From Phallusia fumigata (Eukaryota; Chordata; Ascidiacea; Phlebobranchia; Ascidiidae), in NCBI GenBank assembly GCA_008931825.1, contig QXVZ01010793.1, positions 7,755 through 45,277 of the forward strand: a stretch of 37,523 nucleotides of DNA, written 5' to 3'. The translations under genes were made by a program, and so were the position numbers. This document shows, piece by piece, positions 1-12,800 of the stretch (the first letter of the stretch is position 1; each line of letters opens with the position of its first letter). Below the pieces are notes generated by a model, which was not told where the DNA came from, did not search any database, and saw only the letters and a program-made list of their open reading frames with translations.

Positions 1-392
1 TGGGCAATGTGCGAGAGTAAATAAATTCGTGGGGTCACCAACAAGACATCCATCCACCCATTAAAATATACCAACCAACTTGGCTTTAATTGGTTTGGAG
101 ATTTAACCACCGAAATCAGCTCTCACCATGTGCAATATTAAATTATTTTTGTAATAATTTAAGTGCTACGCAACGCTGTGGCCCCAGCGTGTTGATTAGC
201 GGCGAGCAGCATACGTCGCTCAGCAACTGTTAATAGTTGATGTGAACATTTGCAGTGTCGCTGGCATTATGACACATTGGATGCCTTCATAGCGCCCCCT
301 GGCGACAAGCGGGAATGTGACACAATCCGCACACAGACGCACAACAGTCAGGACTAAACGACTGTCGCTGTGCCTGATTATCAAAATTAGAT
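1..392. other. 3' flank of the two-pass membrane protein gene, no gene seen
   Basis: AT-rich sequence downstream of the minus-strand stop codon at 393-395. I see no open exon with splice sites, no RNA gene and no clear repeat. It presumably contains the 3' UTR. Confidence 0.5.
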
Positions 393-3300
393 TCAGATCC
401 CACTAAACGAATCGCAGCTCGTGCTTATAGCGGCATCGTGCGACGTACATCGATGCGGTGTCGGGTCGGTCTTGCAGCTGATTTCCGAGTAGGCCGACTC
501 GCGTTGCGTGCGTTTCATTGCGTAATTCATCTCGAGGACTCGCCGGTCCAGCGACTGAGTTCTTGTAGCAATGCCGTGGCCCTGTGAGTCGTGTTGATAT
601 CGAATCCCGGCAAAGTTGGGATTAGGAACTCGTAATGTGACAAGATTGTGTTGGTGCAATAGCTGGTCGTCGTCATCATCGGTGCTGTATGTCATGCTTG
701 TCTCACCATTCGTACAACATCTTTTGCCGTTCGGCGTCGTCAAGCTAAATCTGTGAAAATCGCATAATATTCTATGTATAGCTCGTTACTACCATAGCAA
801 ATGCAGTGCTTGTATCTTCTAGGTACGAGTGTTTGGTTTGGACTCGCATACGTGTGTCAGAAAACGACCAATAGTTTTTAGTCAAGGAGCATCTTCATGC
901 TCTCAAATCTTGAAAAAATACGTATAGTGTTTTAAATCAATTTCGCGACAGTATACAATACGTCTGCCGCACACTGTAAAGGCAACCTCGAACGTCTGCT
1001 AAGTTTGCCAAGGCCGTGCGCAGGGTCAATAAACAATAAAACAAACATAATCAAACTTTAGCATGTCGAATTCAGCGCATTTAATTTTGTTTGCAATCGC
1101 TCATCAGTTTTACTTCAACTATACGCGCCAAGTATATACAAACCCCCGGAAGAGCAATTTTACGTGCATTTACAACGCTACATAATGTATTACTGTTTGT
1201 AAAGCGGGCGATTTCTCTTAGCCAAGGTGATGAATGCATATATGGATTCATGTCACGCATGTCGGTATTGGTTCAATACTGACTCGGCGTAATTACCTTT
1301 ATGCTGATGAAGCGTTGACGGTTATTCGATAAGCAACGAAACGAAATCACCAACACGTACAGCCTAGATAAAACGACAACCAAACAGCCAAACGCGAATT
1401 TGTCCACATTATTTGTGACATATGCTATTGCCACATCAAAACTGGAAAAACTTACTGAAATTTTGAGAAATTATTTTTCGGTGATTGTCCATCTTTTGGC
1501 CACTGCGCTGAAGGGGTACGAACGAATTTTGTTGTGCCATTTTGCAACCGCAAATCGTTAAGCGCTTGCTTCTCTTTAATCTGCAACAAACATGTGATCG
1601 ATTATAGTCGCGTAAATACCACGGAAGTGGAAAAAACACAAACAACAAAATTTCTGAATAAAATTTTTATGTCAACCAGTAACTTCAAGATTCAACAAAC
1701 CATAGGAGTCATGTTGAAACGATTTGTCACCAAGCGGACTACTCTCATTTGTTGGTATTTAATTGTTTTGGTAGAACTTTAGGTTAGTGAAGCCTTTTAA
1801 AAAAACCTTTTAAACTAAACCCAAAGAAGTCGCATAGCGAAATTGGAACGTAGGTTGCATATAAATTCAAGGAAAGCACGTTCCACAATACACTGTCACT
1901 TTTGCGGGCGGTGGTGCCCGTTTTGTACAAAAACAACTCGAATGACATAAAATTGCGGTAGGACAGGACTCTGGAAATCCCAATAGGGCATCCGCAACCT
2001 TTGTGTCCCGTTGTTCCGCGGGGACAAGCGGGGGATTTATTGCTACTGAAATCACGACGACCTCTATTAATGCATTATAACGAGCCATGCATAATTTACG
2101 CGCTGTGACGATGAAATATTCATCGTAGCTGTATGCGATATGTCGTTGTGTGGGGTCTGCGAAGGGTTAGTTAAATCATGTTGGAGCAGGAAATGTGATT
2201 TATTTCCTTGTTTCGGGGCGCTGTTGACATCACGAAAAACATGGCGAAAATGTCGAACATTTACGCTCGAAAAACCAGTGGGGATTTTTACTATATACCC
2301 TGAAAAGCAACAAAGTTAAGTACCACTTTACCAACCAACAATAACAAATAGATTCTAAACAACCCACAATTTGCTTAGGCATAATTTCATGTTAAAATAA
2401 ACAGGTTTTTGATTTCCCACATAATTTTGGTGTTTCTACAAGTTTGGGTAAAGACTTAAGAATAAAATGAAAGTGGTGTTAGTTTGAACAGCCACAATGG
2501 TTAAAAATGCCGCGCCTACAGTTGCTTTAACAAATATAATATGAGTGTGCAAGTGATCAATTATCATTGCAGCGTCAGCCACCGTAACAGAAAATAAAAG
2601 CAAGATGGCATCAATCCATGACGGGGAGCAAAGTCTTACCTTGGAAGTTTTGGCCTCTTCGATACGGCGCACAAAGGCTCGAAGTCTTCTTGTGCTGTAG
2701 CCGAACCAAAGGCAGCCGATGATAGCCAGCAGCAGGCCACCACCGAGAACCGTAAAACCGCGAATTGACAACTGCAAGAGCAAAACAACCAATGTATAAC
2801 GATGGCCGTGGGTCAACAAAGATGACAAAATTGATCCGAGTCAAATATGCGCAAGGGTGGCAAAAGCTAAGGTTTGTTCGTGCACTTAGGAAAATGTTGT
2901 GGCAATGGTTCAATGCACTCTAATAGGCGTGTCGCCGGCTATAGGAGCCTGATCTAGATTGTTGTTGCCACGCTGTAATTTGTTGACTTAAAACATCACG
3001 TTTATGGAAAAGTGTCTCTTAGTGGGCACGGACGAGTTTGTGCCAAGCAGCTTTATGGCGCACCGATGTAAGTTTGGTGCTTATTGGTACAGGTAAATGT
3101 CATTTTATAAAGGTGCCCTGGAGGAGCGGTTACAGAGACTTTCATGTCCTCAGAGAAACCACCCAACACACCCCAAACGCGCTTTTAGAAAAAGTAGGCA
3201 TCAAGTAACAATCCCTAGCAAAATGAATAAAGCACTCGGTACCCACCGAGTGCTTCAGGGCGAGTTGGTCCACCAAGATAAACGTGACACCGATAAAGAC

Positions 3301-4380
3301 AAAGAGGACGGCCAAAATGAGCGTGCAAACACTTCGCCGCAACATGGGATGAAGTTCGAAGCTGAAAAACAAAAACAGCGCTTTTACGATGCTTCAGACC
3401 GCAGACCGCAGTCCACACCCAACACGAAACTCAAATTTACAGGGACACATCGTATGTTTCTTCGTTTATTAAAGACACCAGTGAAATTATTTCTGAAACG
3501 GATGAGCCGTGCCATTCGACAGGCTTTGCGAATTAACAGCTGACATGGCGTGACATGACGTCAACATGTACAGCTGTTATACGGATGCAGTATGAAATTG
3601 TATGCCATGCGTTTTGGGGATTGTTTCGAGCCTGTGCCGTCTGCTTTAACGATACGCCGTTCAACTCTATAAAAAATTTACGACGACCCCATTGTAGTGA
3701 ACCAGCGAGCAAAAATTCGGGGTCAGTGATTCTAACAAACAAACACTGATGGCAAATGTTTATTGCCCACGCGCAATACATCTCTATAAGAAAGTACAAC
3801 CAAAGCATGAAAAGAAATAAATTTGGAGCAATCTAAACTTAAATAAATGCTCTCCATACCTCTTAAATGTTATAATATGCGTAACACTCTTTGGACTCTT
3901 TACCCGGTAGCACAAACTGTTCGTACCAAATGCGTGTTTGGCATCAGAAAAATACTAGAGACGTAAATTGTGCTTTTGAAATGATATAGAAAACTGAATG
4001 AATCTGAACGACGTCAAAATAATTTGAAAGAAAGTGTCAAAAGTAGGTCGGGTGCTCAGCACGTGTTTACTAATCGACATTTGTGGTGTATTCGTCGGCT
4101 CACCGTTTTCGACGCAGATGTCTCGGTAATCTGTCACGTCGGAGACTTTGCTTCATTCCAGGGCTGCAACAACAAAACAACGATTGCATGTACGTCGATA
4201 TTTTGACAGAACACAGAAGAGTCATAAGCTGACTTGATTGTAACGTTTAGCGAAGTGTACAGTAAAATGTCCTTTTCTAAACGGGATTGTTTTAATGTCA
4301 TTTCCGCGACTTAACTGATTTTTCGTTCGACTTCCTGGACGTTGCTGCCGCCATTGTGGCTCCCATTTGTTTGGGTTCAT
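393..4380 (-). CDS. Unrecognised two-pass membrane protein, 264 aa, five exons
   Basis: Exons in transcript order are 4380-4316, 3361-3247, 2771-2640, 1580-1456 and 750-393. All junctions have GT-AG sites and matching phases, and the sum is 265 codons including the stop. A basic, Trp/Arg/Gln-rich N-terminus (MNPNKWEPQWRQQRPG) is followed by two hydrophobic helices at about residues 34-52 and 65-85. The linker between them is only about 12 residues, so this is a hairpin. Next comes a basic stretch (STRRLRAFVRRIEEAK), then a long polar tail with an Asp run (DDDDD, residues 170-174) and RTQSLD at 209-214, which resembles a basophilic-kinase or 14-3-3 site. No signal peptide is seen, so both ends are probably cytosolic. 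I do not recognise the family. The start codon is inferred from phase and the first usable Met; the first intron (3362-4315) is the least certain. A hairpin overlaps the exon 2 donor. Apart from the shadow frames, I see nothing in the introns. Confidence 0.7.
3230..3255. repeat. Perfect 11-bp hairpin over an exon donor site
   Basis: The arms AAGCACTCGGT (3230-3240) and ACCGAGTGCTT (3245-3255) are perfectly complementary, with a 4-base loop. On the minus strand the exon 2 donor GTGGGT (3246-3241) spans the end of one arm and the loop. A pre-mRNA hairpin would therefore partly mask the 5' splice site. Confidence 0.75.
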
Positions 4381-7300
4381 TGGAACTCCGTCGCCATGAT
4401 ATTTACGAAACACTTTTGTAACGCCAATACGCGACGCTGACATAGCATTAAACGCAAAATTTGTTTTCCCAACCATTCTGGTCCGTAACGAAAGGGCAAC
4501 CTGTAAGAACCAATGTAAATAACCCACAACTTGGTACGCAACGTACGAAGAAAGCGTAAATGCCCCTGGCTAACCTGAATGTCTAAACTAAAAGTATGAA
4601 GTCAATTTATCAAAGTGTCATTATGTTAGTTGTAAAATTAGCTCATGGTAATGTTGACCAAATCACAAAAGCATAGAGAGTGCGCGTCAGTCAATTTTGA
4701 GTCGTGTTACGGGCAGGGAAGGGTCAACTGTTATGAAAGCAAATAAAGCTTGGGTTTGTGTTTAGGTCTAAACATGTAAGCAGTATCGAGTGCCACCAAA
4801 CCGGCCACATAATATCGGGTTACTTCTGTGTTACCCCAAATGTGCGATATTATTGGTCACAATATTTGGTCACTATAGCAGTGTCGTGACATTCTTTGTT
4901 TGAATTGCGGAAAAACACAGCAGTGATTTTTATAGCATCAATATCAATCTACAAGGTACCAATGGATACAAAAAGATGTTTTCAGTCACAGTAACCACAT
5001 CGCATCAATGTACAAATGACGTTTCCGTTTGTGGCCTGAGTTGGTAAATTGATGATTGACACAAGCTTTACGAGGACATTACCAGCTAAGTTGGAACTGA
5101 TGTCCTTCTAATAGGCAGAGGTAACGGCCTAAGCAACCCTGATGGATGTTCAGTTTTTATACAAAGATAAATTGGATATTTAATGGGCGATGCAATTCTA
5201 TCTGACTTAACCCCAAACGGCAAGAAACCCGCAGTAATTTCCAGTATTTGTGACCGATTCCTACGATTTACTGTGTGCTTAAATTGCCATAGAACGCTTC
5301 AGTAATACTTCAAACTCTACGCCCCCGGTAATCCACTACTGCAATATTAAATTGGATGTTGTGCGATTATTTAGTTTGCTGTTTTTTAACCGCCTTAGTT
5401 GTTTTATTTCTGCTGGAAGGTTTCCCTGGAATCTGCCGTTGGGCTTCAAAAGGTAAGAGCAGGTGATGGAAAGAGCAAAATTGCCAGAGGGTAAGGGCTA
5501 TAAAAAGATCAGGTTTTCTTCACACAATCACCTTTCACCTACGTCACGCCACAACGTCACAGAGAGGATCTATTGAGAAGGGAACGCTAAACCGTTCTGG
5601 TACTTGGCTTCAAGGTTAAACAATTTTTGCAAACACTAAATAATTTTTTTCTAGTTCAAACCTAAACGGCCAGGTTAGAGTGGACAATACTGTTTATGGG
5701 TTAACGTGTAACGAGATTAAAGACGCTAAATGTACAGACTCAGTCACCCTGAATATTGATTGATTTGCACTGAAGCATGTAGCCTTCAAATTGCGACCAA
5801 CAGCTTTCAAAACTATTTAGACACGCGCAACACGATGTTGCGCAGGTTGTAATTTCGCACGTCGAAGCGACCGCGCAGAAAACGATTTTGGATGTAAACC
5901 GTGAAAAACATTGCGCGCCAAGTCACGTTTTGGTGAACGCCTTTGCCACATCAAACTCGTTTTACCGAATCTGTGGACACCTACCTGTACGATTCACGTC
6001 CAAAACCGGGATTTCGACGACTGGGCAGCGGAGTTCGACTGGGCGTCATCCGCCCTGGATTGTTGTCATCCCAATTGCAAAACCCGGAGCCGCTTGGTCC
6101 GGTGTCAAGGCGCAGATGGCTGTTGTTAAGCATTGAAAACATTCCTGCCATGACGGTGTTCGTCCTCTGCGGAATAAACGATTCGTCGTTTACGATACTT
6201 GGCTGTTGTCCACGACTGTTGTCCGTATACTCAAGTGCCGTGTGACTAACACAATGTCAAACCTACATAATCTGCACACCCACACATGTCTGTGAGGAAA
6301 ATGAAAGCATGTGGTATGTTAGATCTTCTCTTGTGGCCCTGTCTTGTTCACAAATCCTGGCGACCACTGCCCTTTACTTGTCAGCCATTCCCCGGATAAA
6401 CTTCACACGCCACCACTTGAGTTAATTGCCTGAAAGCTACTGACGCTACAGATAGCGTAATTTTGTGACTAGTTTTGCTACCTACCTAAAGAGCGCATGC
6501 TTCGTGTGTACGTTTCGCAATTGCCTATCCCCATATACCGAGCGAATTCTACGTACATCGTTGATGAATAAATTATCAACAATAGAGAAAGGACTATGTT
6601 GTGCACGAGGCTGTACGTGCCTATCGTACCTGCCCTGCATATATGCCTATCGTATACTAAACACCAACCAGTATTTTATTACCACATCCGGGGTTACTGA
6701 GTTTTACACAACCCATCCGGTCGATTACCAAGGCTTTTGGTCGATTATGCCATTTTAAATTTGTTACTTCTCAAATTAGAATGACTGCTACAATGGGCAT
6801 GTTACGCAACTGGACGTATGTTTTCAAGATGTATCTCTTTTGTCTATCAACAGCAAACAAGTATCTAACAAAAAAGTGGAAAAAAACTTCGCCATACTGG
6901 ACTTAACAGCCCAGAACTTAAACCCATTAAAATGTTGTCACAAGTGGGTGCGTCGGTGCAGACAGACCTTGGTGGAGCTTCAAGTCTATTCACAATGGAC
7001 CTGTGTAAGTTATATTTGGCAAGTGCTTACGGTAGACTAAAGAAAACAAACCCAAAGCGCACTGAATGACGCACCGGCCAACGTACACCGGTGCCACCTG
7101 AAACTAACTGGTGAACCTGTGCACCACTTACTTAAAAATACCTTTAAATCCAACAAAACGTTAGTTATTTCCTTGACAACACTCAAGCAACCTAGAAAGC
7201 ATACGATAAATTTTAGTCATTGTTTGTACTGTAATCACTTGACCTGCATGCAGCGAAGTTTTGCCCGAAACTACCAGGATAATTAAATTTTCTCTAGGGC

Positions 7301-8430
7301 TACAAGTCAAGAACCGCCTATCCAGTGTCGCAATTAAAACCTCTTCAAAGAGCCAGCCAAACCTGTCGCCTTGGCCGTTTGATAGTCACCTTTAAACAAA
7401 TTCCGCAAACGGGTTTAATCGCACTACCTGACTGACCAATGGCCTTGTGAACCATGAAAAGCACTCTTGGCGCATTCGAACCTATGTTCAGTGATGCGTG
7501 GCTTGCGTAGCTTGTTGAGAAAAAAGCGCGACCTTCGATGCTCGACGGCGTTCGACACCTGCTGTGATTGACACTAGACGGTCTCATGGTAAATCATCTG
7601 AGCATCATTAATTCAGGGTATTGACCACGTATCGAAAAATCCCATTGGCCACCTTCCTAATATCCTTCAAAATATTACCGCGTGGCGTGACCAATAAAGC
7701 GGAAGCGTGACATCGGGAATCACATTCGGCGTGTTTTGTCATTTAAAAATAAACACTTGTGTTTACAAATGCGAGGAGTTTAACCACTTGCACAATAACA
7801 AAGTCATAAAAATCTTAATTAACATGTTCTGTACTTTTGTTCTCAAAATAAGTGTACTACAAAATAAAAAAACCCTCAAAACTGGTTTAAACAAATCTGT
7901 GTAAAAAGACCTTTTGTGTCGTTGTCCGTCATATTTGCTTTTAACAAGCTGGTCCTCTGTGACGTTGACAATGGCAGATTTATTTGGGCTTTTTGGAGGT
8001 GCCTTAATTATGGACTACCCCCTTGTGAGAAATCCAATTACGATGGAAGTAACGGGCGTAAGTCTTCGTTTAACCCCCACCGCTGCGTTAAAAAGCAAGC
8101 AATTATTGCTATTTATTGCACAGTATTTTCGGACCGATGTTTGTTTCTAAAAGCAGCCTGTACGTAAAAAAGGCCCAAACTTTAATCATGAACTTAAAAA
8201 GGATGTTTTTCCAAGTGGTACGTTAAAATATTGTTGTTGTTCTATATCTGGCTGTCAATACCGAAATGTATATTTTTTTAATAAATACACAGGCCTCTTG
8301 TTTCGTCATAGCCAAACACATCGCATACTCAAAGACACAGAGTTTTTATTTGTACTCCCTCACGCCCGCCCGGAATTCCTACATCTGGTTATGACGGACC
8401 AAGAAGCGCAAAATTACAGCCTTCGCTTGG

Positions 8431-8510
8431 CCTCTGGTCGGAAGTAAAATTGTCTGCACCACAACTCGTTCCTCTGGTCGGAAGTAAAATTGTCTGCACC
8501 ACAACTCGTT
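8431..8510. repeat. Perfect 40-bp tandem duplication, two copies
   Basis: Bases 8431-8470 and 8471-8510 are identical. Each copy contains CGGAAGTAAAAT, so a possible GTAAAA donor or TAA stop at the end of a candidate plus-strand exon is present twice. No N lies next to it, so unlike the larger repeats in this window it need not be an assembly seam. Confidence 0.95.
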
Positions 8511-8823
8511 TCACTTAATAACGACCCTGGTATCAGAGCGTGGCATATGCCCATCGCCATTGTTATCACTATTGATCATGTATTCAACGAGATTCGGTCA
8601 CTATTCAGCACCGCGTTTCCCTTAATTCGTTTAGTTTCACATCGTCCAAAGATAAGGAAAGCATGACATGTTTGCACTTACCCAGCCACGGTTTGCCATC
8701 ATCGTCGCGTCGTTTGTTTGTTCTCTAATGTTCATCTCTCCTCAGAACGTTAAACGTCATTTGCCTCAGTTTCACTGGTCAGTTTTGTCATTAAAAATAC
8801 ATACAGAGGTCTTAAAAATTCAC

Positions 8824-9056
8824 CGCCCCATTGCATACAGTTTCTTTGCTAAAGCAGGGTGCGATTTTTTTCCTCTTTCGGCCTGTTTGGCAGTGATCAC
8901 GTTCTTTTTTCGCTCCTCACTTTGCACCTGTTCGGGTATTGATTGCTCCCCGAAAGCCACGTGAAACCGCAACACGTCAGAAATCGGGCACCATGGCAAC
9001 GAATCTGCTCCCTTAAAAGCTGCTTTGGTTACCACCAAGTCATTGAAAAGGCAATG
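8824..9056 (-). CDS. Possible internal exon of an unrecognised minus-strand gene
   Basis: On the minus strand a textbook acceptor (CTAAT branch-like sequence, then TTGTTTTCAG) opens a 77-codon frame that reaches a GCG|GTGAAT donor. The peptide is charged and Lys/Glu-rich in its second half (for example EERKKNVITAKQAERGKK). An earlier CAG|GTGCAA donor is also possible. The phase agrees with the open minus-strand segment near 7570, but I could not build a full gene and recognise no family. The opposite strand is also open over much of this interval, which weakens the case. Confidence 0.25.
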
Positions 9057-9830
9057 CTGAAAACAATTAGCAAGTAACCTGCCTTTGTTAAAAAGAGTAA
9101 AATAAACTTTCGTGTCCCTGTTGTTGGCGTCTTAAAAACAAATACTTTTCTCGCTGCTGAAAGAACAAGCAAGTTATTTCTCCACCAAGCAATTTTTTGC
9201 TGACATTCGACCGATCGAGTACCTCATATCACTTCCCACTTCAAAAAACCTATTGATAAAAACTTGCAAATGGTGATTCTTTTTAAATGATACATTTAGG
9301 CATGTAATATTCTGTGTTTTATCAATAACCATCGGACCGTTTTCCGTTTAGTGTTAAAAATCCCCACGTTCAAACTATTACCATTTTGCAATGTTTTCTT
9401 AAAAATCCACGTTTACATGCAAAATGTTTTTCTGTGTATGGTCACTGGGGATTAGATCCGTCAAAAACGTGTTTTGTGCACCCGTTGATTCGTTTAGAAT
9501 TGATCAAGCGGTTCGTCTCAAATCGCTGGTAACATTATTAAATGTTATTTTATTTAGGGTAACGTCACTAGTTAAACGTACGCAACATTCAATGTAAGTA
9601 TGTTTTCTTTTGTTCTTTACATTTTTTGTTTATTTTTCATATTAATTCTTTTGGTGTTGGTATGTTTTATTTGGATCCAAGTTAATTGAAGTAAAAAACT
9701 GGCGATGGTAAAAACATAGAAACTTTATCACAGGGGGTGTCCCAGTACAGCGGGAACATGTCAAAAAGAACAAAACGAAACGTTTGTTTAAACCTTTTCT
9801 TTTTGTGCAATGTAAGTTTAGCACAAAACG

Positions 9831-12800
9831 ATGGCAGTGGACGATCGTGTTGTTGTGTTGATTGATATGGATTGCTTTTACGTTCAAGTGGAGCAACGAA
9901 GGGAGCCAAGTGTTCGTGGAAAACCCAGCGCTGTTGTCCAGTACAATCAGTGGAAGGGAGGCGGGTATGTTTGCGAGTGTGTGCTTCAATGACCAACTGC
10001 TTTAAATCAAGGATTCTCTGGTCCATGTGGAATGTTTAGTAGTCCACAGGGTGTTTTTATTATGTTGTGTTTTGTAATGGTGGCATAGATTGTACAATAT
10101 ATCATGTAATGTCCTATAATAAAACTGAAAACCTAAATGGTACTTAGGTGCATTAAAGTAACTAAAGTATGCAAATGCAAGCACATGTAAGTCTATCTGT
10201 ACTATATTTACATGGGTTAAAAACATTTAAAACAACTGTTTTAAATTATCTTGAAAAAACATCAAAATTTTGCTGTAGAATACTGCAAGTTTTCTCTAAG
10301 ACACAATTTTAACTTTTTTGTTTACCGTCTCTTAATTTCCAGGATAATTGCAGTTAGTTATGAGGCTCGAGCAAAAGGTGTCACAAGGCAAATGCGAGGT
10401 GATGATGCAAAACAAAAATGCCCAGAAATTATTCTTTTGCAAGTCCCTACAGCCAATGGAAAAGCAGACCTTACAAGGTTAAGTGGTTTAATGTTGCTTC
10501 GAATGATACATCTGTATCCAGTGTTGAAAAATCTTCTTTCATCTGTAGGTATCGTGACGCTGGAGCTGAGGTTATATCAGTTTTGTTACAATTTGGTGGA
10601 ATTGTTGAGAGAGCAAGCATTGATGAAGCTTACATTGACTTAACCAATGTGGTGAATGAAAAATTTGCCGACATTGAAAGGTTCTTGACTGTGTTTGTGA
10701 GCTTGTCTGTTAAAACAAAACTTGAGTTAGCTGAGTTAAGCGAATGAAATCTTGTGTGTTTTAAGACAAATAATATCCATATTACAGATTAAATGACCAA
10801 TTGCCAGACATTGAAGAACTCCAAAATACACATGTTGTGGGATATCCAACAAAATCCAATTCGGAGGTTCAAGGTAAGTTCGGCAAAAATATGTGAAAAT
10901 CAAATTCAAAAAGTTGGGGTATCATACTTTTGTAATAAGATACATCAAGTTTTTACAGCATATGTCAAGAAACAATGTAAAAATAATCCATTGCTCTAAT
11001 AAATTAGATCCCAGACTGACTGGTCTGAAGCAATACTTGGCAACAAGCTGTAACAACAAACATGTAGCTCGGTTAAGTTTTGCTGCATCAATAGTGGAAA
11101 ACATGCGCCTGGCAATCTATCAACAGACATCATTTCGCTGCTCTGCTGGGATTTCCCACAACAAGGTAATGACTGATTGTTTTTTTTGGGAAATTCGTTG
11201 TATGGTTGTAAAGATTGTGCAAAATTTCTGTTTCAGATGTTATCCAAGTTAGCTTGTGGGATCAACAAACCAAACAAGCAAACAATACTGCCCATGAATG
11301 GTGTGCAGGAACTGTTCCAAAAAACAAAAATTGGAAAAATGTTAGTTAGCATTTAACATGGGTCGCTAAAACAAATATTTAAATTACTTCCCACTTAAAT
11401 AACTGTGTTTTTGTTGTTTCTCAGACGGAACCTGGGTGGAAAACTTGGTGCTTCTCTTGCTTTGAACTTCAAGGTTGACTATATTGGCCAGGTTGCAGAC
11501 ATACACAGTCAAGATTTAATTACCAAATTTGGGTCAAAAACTGGGTAACTTTTTTTTGGGCATTGGAGTATCTTTTTCTGTGCTATCTCTTTACTCAACT
11601 GACTTTATTTTCTAATCTTGTCAACAAACTACTGCATTTGAATTTTATATTTCTATATAGGGCATTTTTATTGCCTTTTTGACATCTTACCAAAATATTT
11701 GGTTTAAGGTCATGGTTGAGTGAAGTGTGTCATGGTATCGACCACGAACCAGTGAAAGAACGCCATGTAGCTCAGTCAGTGGGATGTAGTAAAAACTTTA
11801 CTGGTTCTGATGCTCTGGACACCAGGGCAAAGGTCAAACACTGGGTTGGATGCCTCATCACTGAACTAGTGGAAAGACTCAATAAGGACAAATTGAAGGT
11901 CTTACTGCAAGTATTTAAAACTATGAATTGTGCATCTACAATTTAAAGGAGATTTTGTTGACCCATTTCAAACCAAATATCCTAAATCAAACCTGGTTAT
12001 TTCACTCTTCTTACATCACTATGATACTTACAACCTTCACACAGGAATAGTATAGTGATCTGCCTTGAATGGGATTTGATGGCATTAAAAGTAACAGGTA
12101 TATACTCTATTGGTAAGCCAGATACCACAATTCACAAAAAATAAAATGCTAGTTGTGTCCTTTTCAAGTTCTGGACAATATTGACATAATCAAACTTGTA
12201 GTTTTTAAAATCTGAAATAAAAATAAACTGAACGTTTTTCTTGGCAAAAGTTTACCGTCTATGGCAGGAATATTCACTTTACCATTTTAGCAACTTTTGC
12301 GTTTTTGTAGAACAACCGAGTTGCCAATGGTTTGACGCTGCACCTCGGTCACAGCAAGCGCCGAGCGATCTCCCGCTCCTGTCACATCGAAAGGTACGAA
12401 GCTGATTATGTGATCTCTAGTTGCCTAGCAACGCTGGAACTTCTTAACAATGCAAGGCGGGACTCCGGAGCTTGGTATGCACGTAGTACTTAAATTTCGA
12501 GCCTTTTTTCTTTGATGCCGCATGGAAAAAACGTGGTAAGAGAATGCAAGTGTTTCAAGAAGAATTTAAATTTTTTAAGGTCGCCCCCGATCACAATGCT
12601 GGGAATTTCCTCAAAAAACTTTAAGGACATATCGGGTAAGCTAAGTCGGTGAAAATACTTTAAATGCGTTACAAATATAAAATGAAACGGGTTCAGTGGG
12701 AAACTAATATGCGCCCTTTTCAAGGCGGAGATGGAAACAAGAGCGTTGCTTCAATGTTGTCAACGCAAGTCCGAAACAAATCCCCGAAAAAATCTGCAAA

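Larger units (their letters stand above)
4381..9830. other. 5.4-kb stretch with no recognised gene; a few candidate exons
   Basis: No conserved protein family is visible here. Exon-like pieces that could belong to unrecognised genes are as follows. Plus 6910-7004 is open from an AG acceptor to a strong TGT|GTAAGT donor, with a Met at 6932. Plus 7971-8057 joined to 8293-8447 is open in two frames. Minus 8824-9056 has a good acceptor. Minus about 7570-7440 is open, with an acceptor and a GTAGTG donor. A Cys-rich open frame ends at 6129 (plus; ends DGCC then stop) but has no clear acceptor. The promoters of the two divergent flanking genes (ending at 4380 and starting at 9831) should lie at the two ends. 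A 40-bp tandem duplication lies at 8431-8510. Confidence 0.5.

Noticed and set aside
5911..6129. Cys-rich frame ending CC-stop that could be a secreted-peptide last exon
   Set aside because: Two other frames are open over the same bases and no good acceptor precedes it.
6465..6758. 97-codon plus-strand open frame with several Cys
   Set aside because: No splice sites or homology; composition looks like chance in this gene-poor stretch.
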